DNA of 54,247 nucleotides from VMCP01 sp964645755. Lineage in GTDB: Bacteria; Bacteroidota; Bacteroidia; NS11-12g; UBA955. The notes under the pieces are model-generated. The model was not told the origin of the DNA, did no database searches, and saw only the letters and a list, made by a program, of their open reading frames with translations. Positions 44,319 through 51,630 of the stretch are shown in pieces. The translations under genes were made by a program, and so were the position numbers. The stretch is from positions 1-54,247 of the forward strand of contig CAZYBT010000006.1 of the NCBI GenBank assembly GCA_964645755.1, written 5' to 3'. How positions within the stretch are numbered: position 1 is the first letter of the stretch; each line of letters opens with the position of its first letter.

Positions 44319-45312
44319 CGAACTACGATCTTCGGTGGGCATGTTTGTGCCAGATTCTGGTCTACCTACTGCTACTTTGGAAAGACAGCCCATCACAGTA
44401 GAAAACTTAAATCTACAGGACATCGTGGAGCAAGAATTGTCACCCGTTTTCATCGAAGCGAACACCTTCAATGTCTCCAAGTCTGATTTGCTGAACAAAT
44501 GCACGATACCCGTTTTTGCAAAAGACAATGAAGCCACAATCTCTCACAACGACTTCATCAGTGCAGTTGAACAAGTCGTAGAGGGCTACTACCCAGAAAT
44601 TCGAACATGGGTTAGGGTGTCACATCCAATCAAAGGGAGAATCCCCGAAGCACGTCACAAGAAAGCATCAGACCTGCTTCCACACGAAGAAACGCTGTAT
44701 TACGAGCGAATGATGTTCGTGATAGAAATCCCCTCCGTCAGAAAGGACATTGGGGGCAATTCACTCAGCTTGACAATCGGTGGTGTGCGAAGTTACCATT
44801 TGGACAACCTCCATTCAAAGAAGTCAGCAGAGCGGTTCAAGCTGTTCATTGGCTTCAAGAACAAAGTGTGCTGTAACTTGTGTGTATGGAGTGATGGATT
44901 CGTTGAGGATTGCAAAGCGTTTACGCATCATGAGATTCAGTACCGAGTGCAAGAATTGATTGAGCGATTCAACCCGAAGGCACACTTGGAAGAGTTCGCA
45001 AGCTGGCAAAACAAGTCGGTAACGGAAAAGCAGTTCGCTGAGTTCATAGGGCGTTGCAGGATGTATCTGTACATGCCTAAGAGCGAGAAGCTGGGACTAC
45101 CTAGATTGGAGTTCGGAGATGGTCAGTTGAACCAAGTTGTAGATGGTTACTACAACGACGAAAACTTCTCTCGAGACAGTATTGGAAGCATAAGTGTTTG
45201 GAACCTTTACAACCTCTTCACAGGAGCCAATAAAAGCTCGTACATCGATCGATTCCTTGAACGAAGTGTGAATGCTGGCGTTGTGGTTAGAAATCTTGCT
45301 ATGGCACTTTAA
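44305..45312 (+). CDS. DUF3871-family protein
   Basis: This is a 335-residue protein from the ATG at 44305, preceded by GAAGGGAGGG. It resembles DUF3871 proteins found in Bacteroidota prophages and integrative elements (VRVSHPIKGRIPEARHKKASDLLPHEETLYYERMMFVIEIP in two blocks; LTIGGVRSYHLDNLHSKKSAERFKLFIGFKN). A CCNLCVWSDGFVEDC segment has four cysteines. No biochemical function is known to me. It overlaps the ATPase gene upstream and shares its higher G+C, so the two form a module. Confidence 0.8.
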   Translation: MDYVNELRSSVGMFVPDSGLPTATLERQPITVENLNLQDIVEQELSPVFIEANTFNVSKSDLLNKCTIPVFAKDNEATISHNDFISAVEQVVEGYYPEIRTWVRVSHPIKGRIPEARHKKASDLLPHEETLYYERMMFVIEIPSVRKDIGGNSLSLTIGGVRSYHLDNLHSKKSAERFKLFIGFKNKVCCNLCVWSDGFVEDCKAFTHHEIQYRVQELIERFNPKAHLEEFASWQNKSVTEKQFAEFIGRCRMYLYMPKSEKLGLPRLEFGDGQLNQVVDGYYNDENFSRDSIGSISVWNLYNLFTGANKSSYIDRFLERSVNAGVVVRNLAMAL

Positions 45313-45409
45313 ACGACTCCCTCAGGCAACTGGGGGAGTTTAAATTTTAAAAACCTTCACCAAAAATAATTTTTACTTGAATATCCTACTTGAAACATTA
45401 TATTTGAAA

Positions 45410-45916
45410 ATGGACTACTCTTATCTGAATCAAATTATTTCAAAGAGTGAATATGTTGAATTTACTGAGGAAATCAAGTTTAAGAATTTAGATATTGTTC
45501 AAATTGATTGGAAGAACACTTACCATAAAAGGATCAATAAATTAAAAAATGCACCTGCGGTATACTGTTTTTGTATTAACAATGATTCAGAAATCATTTA
45601 CATTGGCGCGGCTGGTAAGATTAAAAACAATGTAGATTCTTCTAATCGGGGTATCAAAAACAGATTAAAAGCTTCTAGAGGTAAAGATTATTATAAAAAA
45701 GATGTATTAACTTTTCGCTTGATTCATGAGATTGTTACTCAAGATAAATCAAGTATAGTCCGTTACAAAAATATTTCCTTTAATTCCATTCAGGACATTA
45801 GTATCCATATCATTTACACTAAACTAAACATCCCTAGTTCTTATTTTGAGGCATTGTTACTTAAAGAATTTTACACTAGAAAATTGAATTTGCCCAAATT
45901 GAATTTATCATTTTAA
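45410..45916 (+). CDS. GIY-YIG-like nuclease-domain protein
   Basis: This is a 168-residue protein from the ATG at 45410. The core shows A50-V-Y in place of GIY, then EIIYIGAAGK (Y64-I-G66), R85 in GIKNRLKASR and E147 in SSYFEALLLKEFY. These are the Tyr-Tyr, Arg and Glu positions of GIY-YIG nucleases. It could be a homing-type or defence nuclease carried by the element; unlike the small GIY-YIG gene at 50657 it has a 45-residue N-terminal extension. Codon use is AT-rich, unlike the DUF3871 gene just upstream. Confidence 0.65.
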   Translation: MDYSYLNQIISKSEYVEFTEEIKFKNLDIVQIDWKNTYHKRINKLKNAPAVYCFCINNDSEIIYIGAAGKIKNNVDSSNRGIKNRLKASRGKDYYKKDVLTFRLIHEIVTQDKSSIVRYKNISFNSIQDISIHIIYTKLNIPSSYFEALLLKEFYTRKLNLPKLNLSF

Positions 45917-45947
45917 TCAATAGGAACCAAGATTAAATTCCATAAAC

Positions 45948-47609
45948 ATGAAAAAAATATTATTGATTTTATTGTTCCACTTATTTTTAACTACAAATAT
46001 AAAGGCACAATGGAAGCGTCAATACGGTGGACCTTTTTGGGACCATGGGAAATATGCCATTCAAACGAAAAATGGAGATTTTATCATGGTAGGTTATTCA
46101 GAATCATTTAGGGATTCAGGACAAATTTTAATGATAAGAACTAACCATTTGGGCGAGACAATTTGGAGAAAAGCATTTGGAAAAAGCCAAGATTATAACA
46201 AATATGATATTGCACATTCTGTAACACAGTCGGCTGACGGGAATTTCATTGTTAAATGGACAACTTTTGATACATTAAATAGGAATATTTTAAATTTAAC
46301 GAAAATCAACATTAATGGTAATATTATATGGAATAAACAATTTGACCTAGAGGACAATAATTATATTGGCCTTTTTGGTCCTGGTACAAAGTTGATATTG
46401 GAGAATTCAGATGGGACTTTGATCATAGCTGGACGCACTAAAAGAATAACCGAAAAACATGATGAAATTTATCTTTTAAAAACAGATAGCCTTGGAAATA
46501 AAATTTGGATTTCTTTTTTTGGAGAGAATGCTATAGACCAAACATCTTCGGTAATAAATGATTCAAATGGGGATTTTTTGATAGTGGGAATGATGATTGG
46601 CAATTCTTACATAATAAAGGTAGATACTACAGGAAAAAAAATATGGGAAAAGTCATATAACAGACAATCTAGAGTGTCATCCGCACTAATCACCAAAAAG
46701 GGGAATATACTACTAGCAGGACGATCAGTAAACTCAGGAAACTATGCGGGATTTCTAATGTTAATCTCACCATTTGGAGATTCTATTTGGTGTAAAGAAT
46801 ATCAGGATAGTTTTTATAACTTTACTTCTTTTAATTCTTTAACAGAGGCACAAGATAGTACTTATTACGTTACAGCACGTCCGATGGGAATATGGCATAT
46901 CGATAGCAAGGGGAATCTATTAACTTATTTATGTCTAGAAGAAGGTCAGAGTGTCGAAGATGAAGGTTGTAATATATTTATTAACAATGTCAATAAACAT
47001 GTAGTTATTTTCGGATCTACTTTAGGGTTTGGAGGAGCACGGCGAAACGATTATTTTGATTTTTGTTTGGTAGAATCAGATTTAAACGACTGCAACTTGA
47101 AGATAATTAAAGAGCCTGAAGATATATCATGCTTTGGAGGTGAGGTCTTATTCAAATGCTCTGCAAATGACTCTTCAGTTAGATTTCAATGGCAAACTTT
47201 TGTCGATAACATATGGGTTGATTTATCGGATAAAGGCATTTATTCAAATACAAAAACAAACATACTTACAATAAAAAATGTAACAAATAAAAACGATAAT
47301 CAATTATTTAGATGTATGATTTATGACACTTGTGGCAGAGATACTACCAGGTCAGTCAAGTTGAATATTTGGGGTGCAAATGTTGATGAATTAAATTATT
47401 TGGGTTTGACCATTCAACCCAACCCTGTAAAGAATGCATTAATTTTCGGTAAAAAATTAATGCATCAATATCCTTACGAAATATATTCCATTTCTGGTAA
47501 TTTAGTACAGAAAGGACTTACATCGGAAATAATAAATGTTAATGAAATTCAAGGGGGATTATATATTCTGAAAATACAAAATGTAACGCTTAAATTTATA
47601 AAAGAATAA
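45948..47609 (+). CDS. T9SS-secreted propeller/Ig-like protein carried on the element
   Basis: This is a 553-residue protein with signal peptide ending IKAQ. About residues 20-380 contain propeller-like repeats (KNGDFIMVGYSES, ADGNFIVKWTT, SDGTLIIAGRTKR, SNGDFLIVGMMIG, KKGNILLAGRSVN). About 390-480 is an Ig-like domain with paired Cys (VLFKCSANDSSVRFQWQTF to QLFRCMIYDTCGRD). It ends in a type-A T9SS sorting domain (LGLTIQPNPVKNALIFGKK). As cargo of an integrative element it depends on the host's T9SS. Binding target is unknown. Confidence 0.8.
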   Translation: MKKILLILLFHLFLTTNIKAQWKRQYGGPFWDHGKYAIQTKNGDFIMVGYSESFRDSGQILMIRTNHLGETIWRKAFGKSQDYNKYDIAHSVTQSADGNFIVKWTTFDTLNRNILNLTKININGNIIWNKQFDLEDNNYIGLFGPGTKLILENSDGTLIIAGRTKRITEKHDEIYLLKTDSLGNKIWISFFGENAIDQTSSVINDSNGDFLIVGMMIGNSYIIKVDTTGKKIWEKSYNRQSRVSSALITKKGNILLAGRSVNSGNYAGFLMLISPFGDSIWCKEYQDSFYNFTSFNSLTEAQDSTYYVTARPMGIWHIDSKGNLLTYLCLEEGQSVEDEGCNIFINNVNKHVVIFGSTLGFGGARRNDYFDFCLVESDLNDCNLKIIKEPEDISCFGGEVLFKCSANDSSVRFQWQTFVDNIWVDLSDKGIYSNTKTNILTIKNVTNKNDNQLFRCMIYDTCGRDTTRSVKLNIWGANVDELNYLGLTIQPNPVKNALIFGKKLMHQYPYEIYSISGNLVQKGLTSEIINVNEIQGGLYILKIQNVTLKFIKE

Positions 47610-47934
47610 AGAAAGTTAAAAAACACAAAATAGTTAATTTATTGGTTTGACTTGGATTCTTTCAACAATTATGAGCAAATAGTTTCGCAAAGCATAGCTC
47701 ATCTTTGGCAGTAATTATTGCAATTAAGAGTCTAGTAGTTTATCATGCTCAGAGGTTCGTAATCAAAGTGAGTAATGTAAATTGTGATGCGGGGAAACTC
47801 CTTGACATCAAACTTTTGGATCATTTGGTAGTTAATCCAACGGGAGAGTATTTCAGTTTCTCGGATGAGCGGTTAATTTGAACATTTCAACAATTTGATT
47901 GAAAGTATCGCTGACAATTTGGAACTTTGTAGAA
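47610..47934. other. Gene-free stretch with a short minus-strand open frame
   Basis: No complete gene is recognised. A protein-like minus-strand frame runs 47872-47732 (LIRETEILSRWINYQMIQKF and on to a TAG), with its only ATG at 47824 giving 30 residues and a stop just upstream of the frame. It may be a gene remnant. Confidence 0.3.
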
Positions 47935-49356
47935 ATGAGGGTAGTCCTTTCTAAAAATGTTGCGGATCTAATCGACAGAGCCACACCTGAAAATACTGGC
48001 TTCCCCTTCAAAAAGGATCATTGCTTACGCTTACTTAAGAATATTACACATGTTTACAATCTTACTAGGGACAAAAGCGATGATGGATATGTAAGTTTGA
48101 AGTCTACGTACCTTCAAAATATTTCCCATGAATACAAGTTCTATATGGATTGGATGGAACGCGTAGGGATAATTCAAGTTAACCCTAGTTACCAGAATAG
48201 CCACCCAGACCCTACAAGAAACTACAATAAACATTACCGTATAGTTCCTCCACCTGATGATTTCATGCCCAATGATAGGGATAGAATAGTTCAAGTGGAG
48301 TTCAAAGAGAATTCAGCCATAAGATTGTTTGTAACTAGCAGTAAACGAACTCATGGATTGAATTTTATGGTTAATTGGCTCAAAAAACTAACTATAGAAG
48401 AACAATTGGCATATGATCTAAATGAAGAAATTTACCAGGAAGATATAATATCACCGAGAATTGGTTACCGAAAAGGGGAATATCATTATGAACCTTATAG
48501 AATAAATCCTGATAGAGCAAAAACTGCAAGAAAGGAAAGTATTGTAGCTATTGGGATGATACAATTCTACATGAGTCGAGACGAAACTTCAGGTAGACTT
48601 CATTCTAATGTTACTGGATTGAGTTCAAGAATCTTCCCTGCACTTAGAATAGGGGGAAAACCACTAGTTGGATATGACATTGCTAATAGCCAACCCTTCT
48701 TGTGTTCAGCTTTAATTAATCTTTTGTTGGATAACGAGCAAAAAAAGGGAAACTTTACCTCTTTCTTCTCCCAAAACCCCATTTCTACCCCTCAAACATC
48801 CTTCCTATCCAACCAATCCTTCCTCTATTACCTCAAATCCTACTTACCCATCCAATCTATACATCATATCGTTATGTTAGAAGATTTTTTGTCAGAGCCT
48901 GATTTAACAGGGGTTCTAGCGTATCAAAATCTTTGCTTAACTGGTAATTTGTACCCTGAAATAGCCCGTAATGTATTCGGATTTGAATATGAAAACGAAA
49001 ATAAAAGAAGAGTTAAAGATCTGTTCTTTACCCTATTTTTCACAAAGCCTCGAAACAATAAAGGGGGGATTCCAATCTTCAAAACAAAATACCCTGGGGT
49101 TCATAAGATCATTTCACAAATTAAAGAACTCGGTGATGATTCGAACTTTTTCCCGATACTTCTGCAATGTTTGGAGTCATATTATATTCTTGAGCGAGTA
49201 TGTAAAAGAATGAATAAAGAATACCCAAGAGCCCCACTTTTCACTAAGCATGATTCTGTTTATACAACTGAAAAATATTTAGCCCAGTTAAAGTCAATCA
49301 TGGAAGAAGAAGCCATGAATTTATTTGGAGTTGTACCAAGACTAAATATTGCTTAA
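47935..49356 (+). CDS. Putative divergent palm-fold polymerase (family A DNA polymerase / single-subunit RNA polymerase-like)
   Basis: This is a 473-residue protein from the ATG at 47935. I do not recognise a named family, but four blocks occur in the order of family A polymerases: SGRLHSNVTGL (G220-R221, like the TGR-x-SS-x-x-NLQ block), GYDIANSQPF (D248, motif A position of DYSQIE), K357-x3-K361-x3-F365-x3-F369 in NKRRVKDLFFTLFF (O-helix R-x3-K-x3-F-x3-Y), and FPILLQCLESYYI then LFTKHDSVYT (H439-D440, motif C HDE/HDS). The N-terminal ~110 residues look like a winged helix. No exonuclease domain is seen. It may replicate or prime the element. It is convergent with the integrase gene, one base apart. 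Confidence 0.55.
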   Translation: MRVVLSKNVADLIDRATPENTGFPFKKDHCLRLLKNITHVYNLTRDKSDDGYVSLKSTYLQNISHEYKFYMDWMERVGIIQVNPSYQNSHPDPTRNYNKHYRIVPPPDDFMPNDRDRIVQVEFKENSAIRLFVTSSKRTHGLNFMVNWLKKLTIEEQLAYDLNEEIYQEDIISPRIGYRKGEYHYEPYRINPDRAKTARKESIVAIGMIQFYMSRDETSGRLHSNVTGLSSRIFPALRIGGKPLVGYDIANSQPFLCSALINLLLDNEQKKGNFTSFFSQNPISTPQTSFLSNQSFLYYLKSYLPIQSIHHIVMLEDFLSEPDLTGVLAYQNLCLTGNLYPEIARNVFGFEYENENKRRVKDLFFTLFFTKPRNNKGGIPIFKTKYPGVHKIISQIKELGDDSNFFPILLQCLESYYILERVCKRMNKEYPRAPLFTKHDSVYTTEKYLAQLKSIMEEEAMNLFGVVPRLNIA

Positions 49357-50505
49357 TCACAAACTCGGATACATGTCGGCACTCACTACTGTGAGGTTGC
49401 AATTAAGGCTCCGCAGGTAACCTATGGTAACCTCCATGCTTGAATGGTGCATCATACGTTGTATTAGAGCCACATCTTTGGTTCGCTTGTACATTTCAAC
49501 TGCTGCGGTGTGTCTAATTGAATACAAGGTCTGATTCGGCTTTAGCGGATATACGTTTCTAATTTTCTTACCCCACCGAGTAGCAAAGTAGTCCGAGTTA
49601 ACATCCCCAAACACAAAGTCCTCTGCATCCATACACTTCAAGAATCCGAACTCTTCGAGCACTTCCTGTTGCAGAGGAATGGTTACCTGCTTGCCATTCT
49701 TGGTAAAGCGTGGAGGCAAGATCAACAACTGTTCACTGAAGTTAAAGAACTTCACCTTCAACCTTCTAATCTCTTGGTGCGGTCGCATGAAGGTTGTATA
49801 CATCAATATAGCAACCCTGTAAAGCACCCTGTCGTTTATCTTTAGGTATGCCAACAAATCTGTCAATTCGGTCTTCTCAAAGGCTTGGTTTATACTCGCT
49901 ACTGCCTTTTTGTTTTTAATTCCCACCACGGGGTTATTCATTGTGCACCCCAACTGAACCAATAGGTTGAAGATACACTTGTAATATCGCTTGGCTGTAT
50001 TATAAGATGTGTTACTAGTAGGGTATCTATGCATCAAATGCACCTGCATGTTTTGGGTTTCGATTTCATCCACACCCATATCACCAGCAAATTTGAGTAA
50101 CTCACCCCAATACCATCGCAAGGAGTATTTGTGTTTAGCACTGTAGTCAGCCTTGTCTATGTAATCGCACAAGAAGGAACTGTGCGCTTTCAATGGCTTG
50201 TTTTCATTTACTTGATGTTTAGATTTTTGAGATTCCTCGTCGGGGTTCCAACCTTTGCCAAGCTCAGTTATCACTTTGTTTAACAAGCTCCTAAAATAAA
50301 GACTTAGCTCTCTATTGTCTAATCCACGAGTGGTTCCCATGCCGAATTGTAATCCAGAGAATATTCGGTATCGTTTATTGGTGACCAAATGTTTAAAGGC
50401 AACATAAGGACGATTTGTATTCAATCCTACAATCGTCGGTTGTGTGTAAAATAGTATGTTTTCCAAACGCAGTTTCAGCGCAGAAATTTTTTCTAGTCGC
50501 TCCAC
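49357..50505 (-). CDS. Tyrosine recombinase (integrase) of the element
   Basis: This is a 382-residue site-specific recombinase. An N-terminal arm-binding region is followed by a SAM-like core-binding domain (about 110-205) and a catalytic domain (about 215-375). Catalytic residues visible are Arg in TTFMRPHQEIRRLK, the SIRHTAAVEMY box (Tyr replaces the usual first His), His in RMMHHSSMEVT, and Tyr in IGYLRSLN. It is transcribed towards the element interior and its start is 38 bases from the tRNA remnant at 50544. That is the usual place for an integrase that recombines at a tRNA. Confidence 0.88.
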   Translation of the reverse strand: MERLEKISALKLRLENILFYTQPTIVGLNTNRPYVAFKHLVTNKRYRIFSGLQFGMGTTRGLDNRELSLYFRSLLNKVITELGKGWNPDEESQKSKHQVNENKPLKAHSSFLCDYIDKADYSAKHKYSLRWYWGELLKFAGDMGVDEIETQNMQVHLMHRYPTSNTSYNTAKRYYKCIFNLLVQLGCTMNNPVVGIKNKKAVASINQAFEKTELTDLLAYLKINDRVLYRVAILMYTTFMRPHQEIRRLKVKFFNFSEQLLILPPRFTKNGKQVTIPLQQEVLEEFGFLKCMDAEDFVFGDVNSDYFATRWGKKIRNVYPLKPNQTLYSIRHTAAVEMYKRTKDVALIQRMMHHSSMEVTIGYLRSLNCNLTVVSADMYPSL

Positions 50506-50543
50506 TGTCTACTAATAACCCACAAACACTGACCTCGCATGCT

Positions 50544-50624
50544 TAGCTCATTCGGTTAGAGCAACTGACTCCCCCGATAGCTATCGGGGCAGTAGGTGCT
50601 TGGTTCGATTCCAAGTGGGCCCAC
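50544..50624 (+). pseudogene. Broken tRNA(CAT) copy split by an 18-nt palindrome; probable right attachment site
   Basis: 50544-50571 is identical to nt 8-35 of the intact tRNA (41553), and 50590-50624 is identical to its 3' part plus one flanking base. Between them the five bases ATAAT, which include the last two anticodon bases, are replaced by CCCCGATAGCTATCGGGG. The 5' acceptor strand (GCATGCT) cannot pair with the 3' strand. It is therefore not a functional tRNA. Confidence 0.85.
50572..50589. repeat. Palindromic element CCCCGATAGCTATCGGGG, copy 1
   Basis: This perfect 18-nt palindrome sits inside the tRNA remnant. Identical copy at 50969-50986; a one-base-varied relative at 51005-51022. 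Confidence 0.9.
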
Positions 50625-50626
50625 GA

Positions 50627-50652
50627 AAGAACTCCAAACGGAGTTCTTTTTT
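50627..50652 (+). terminator. Terminator after the tRNA remnant, copy 1
   Basis: AAGAACTCC / GGAGTTCTT stem (50627-50635 with 50640-50648), loop AAAC, then T run. It is repeated exactly at 51038. Confidence 0.85.
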
Positions 50653-50656
50653 GTTT

Positions 50657-50956
50657 ATGGTGGAATCGTGTTGTTATATTATATATTCAGAAAAGCTCAA
50701 TAAGTTTTACATTGGAGCTAGTCAAGAGTCAATTGAAGTAAGAATAGAAAAACATAACAATCATGAATATGGCAATCATCGCTTTACTGCGAAAGCCATT
50801 GATTGGGTGCTTTTTATTAAAATTGAAACGGATAATTATGCGCATGCGATAAGGCTGGAACGTAAAATCAAATCAATGAAAAGCAAAAAGTATATTGAGA
50901 ATTTGAAAGAGTATCCTGATTTGATTCAAAAAATACTGATCGAAACAGCTAGTTAA
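50657..50956 (+). CDS. Small tRNA-associated GIY-YIG nuclease-family protein
   Basis: This is a 99-residue protein from the ATG at 50657. It is a compact UvrC-type GIY-YIG domain: CYIIYSEKLNKFYIGASQ (Y-I-I ... Y-I-G), then VRIEKHNNHEYGNHRF, AIDWVLFIKIETDNYAHAIRLERKIKS with the Glu position, and a basic tail. The frame is open upstream into the tRNA T arm. Such small genes often follow tRNA genes in Bacteroidota. Its first eight codons are duplicated at 51068, downstream of a second tRNA/terminator copy. Function unknown; homing-like behaviour is an inference. Confidence 0.85.
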   Translation: MVESCCYIIYSEKLNKFYIGASQESIEVRIEKHNNHEYGNHRFTAKAIDWVLFIKIETDNYAHAIRLERKIKSMKSKKYIENLKEYPDLIQKILIETAS

Positions 50957-50968
50957 AGAAACTGACTC

Positions 50969-50986
50969 CCCCGATAGCTATCGGGG
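50969..50986. repeat. Palindromic element CCCCGATAGCTATCGGGG, copy 2
   Basis: This is identical to 50572-50589, at the same place in the second tRNA remnant. Confidence 0.9.
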
Positions 50987-51004
50987 CAGTAGGTGCTTGG
51001 TTCG

Positions 51005-51022
51005 TCCCGATAGTTATCGGGA
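51005..51022. repeat. Palindromic element TCCCGATAGTTATCGGGA, copy 3
   Basis: An 18-nt palindrome (central GT/TA wobble) sits in the T loop of the second tRNA remnant. It is absent from the same position of the first remnant, so its insertion is the later event. Confidence 0.9.
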
Positions 51023-51092
51023 CAAGTGGGCCCACGAAAGAACTCCAAACGGAGTTCTTTTTTGTTTATGGTGGAATCGTGTTGTTATATTA
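51023..51092. repeat. 70-nt direct repeat of 50612-50681
   Basis: This is an exact copy of the tRNA 3' end, terminator and first eight codons (plus) of the GIY-YIG gene. It ends on the stop codon (51090-51092) of the minus-strand PH-domain gene. Confidence 0.9.
51038..51063 (+). terminator. Terminator after the tRNA remnant, copy 2
   Basis: This has the same hairpin and T run as 50627-50652. Confidence 0.85.
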
Positions 51093-51470
51093 ACCTAAAA
51101 CATGATGAGCCAAAACTTTCTGCACATCATAAACATTCACAGATTTGTTAAATTGTTTTTTGATGCTCGGCTGAACTTCGCTTGAAATCCAGATACGTAG
51201 TTCTGCTTCTAAATCAAATGTCCCTGCTGTTTCAATGCTAAATCGAGAAATACTCTTGTAACTGATAGATTTATACTCAGTTTTACTACCTGTTAATCCT
51301 TGAACATCTACCAAAATAAGTCTCTTATTGGTGAAAATGAAAGTATCTCTGATTAATTTAAATCCTAATTCTATTTCTTCTCCATCCGTTAAGAGTTGAC
51401 CAAATTTTTTTGTTAACTCGTCTTGGTTTACAGCTCCAGCGTTGCCAAGTAATGATGAAAATAATCCCAT
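51090..51470 (-). CDS. Bacterial PH-domain protein
   Basis: This is a 126-residue protein from the ATG at 51470 (MGLFSSLLGN); a TTG five codons upstream is possible. It is a single bacterial PH-like domain: EELGF-type segment GEEIELGFKLIRDTFIFTNKRLILVDVQGLTGSKTEYKSI in two strands, YKSISRFSIETAGTFDLEAELRIWIS, and a C-terminal helix. The family is widespread and functionally uncharacterised. Its stop codon is the last base triplet of the duplicated tRNA/GIY-YIG segment. Confidence 0.88.
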   Translation of the reverse strand: MGLFSSLLGNAGAVNQDELTKKFGQLLTDGEEIELGFKLIRDTFIFTNKRLILVDVQGLTGSKTEYKSISYKSISRFSIETAGTFDLEAELRIWISSEVQPSIKKQFNKSVNVYDVQKVLAHHVLG

Positions 51471-51607
51471 AAATTTATTTTCCAACGATATTATCTATTT
51501 CAAATGAAGTAAATATTTAATTTTTGTGAACTTTAATCTTTTCTTAGCAAGCGATAAAAAAATGATCATTTTAATAATTTCCGGTTTTTAGAAGTTGTAA
51601 AATAGAA

Positions 51608-51615
51608 TATATTTG
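51608..51615 (+). promoter_or_regulatory. -7 box of the hydrolase gene
   Basis: TATATTTG is an exact TAnnTTTG match 15 bases before the ATG at 51631. The -33 element is weak. Confidence 0.55.
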
Positions 51616-51630
51616 AGTCATAACACTATT

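Larger units (their letters stand above)
50961..51035 (+). pseudogene. Second tRNA remnant, split by two palindromes
   Basis: The segment repeats 50564-50624 but also has the T-loop bases ATTC replaced by TCCCGATAGTTATCGGGA (51005-51022). Upstream identity to the tRNA fades into GTTAAAGAAACTGACTC at the GIY-YIG stop. Confidence 0.8.

Noticed and set aside
50544..51035. Two additional functional tRNA genes
   Set aside because: Both lack a pairing 5' acceptor strand and have the anticodon region replaced by a palindrome; no promoter box precedes them.
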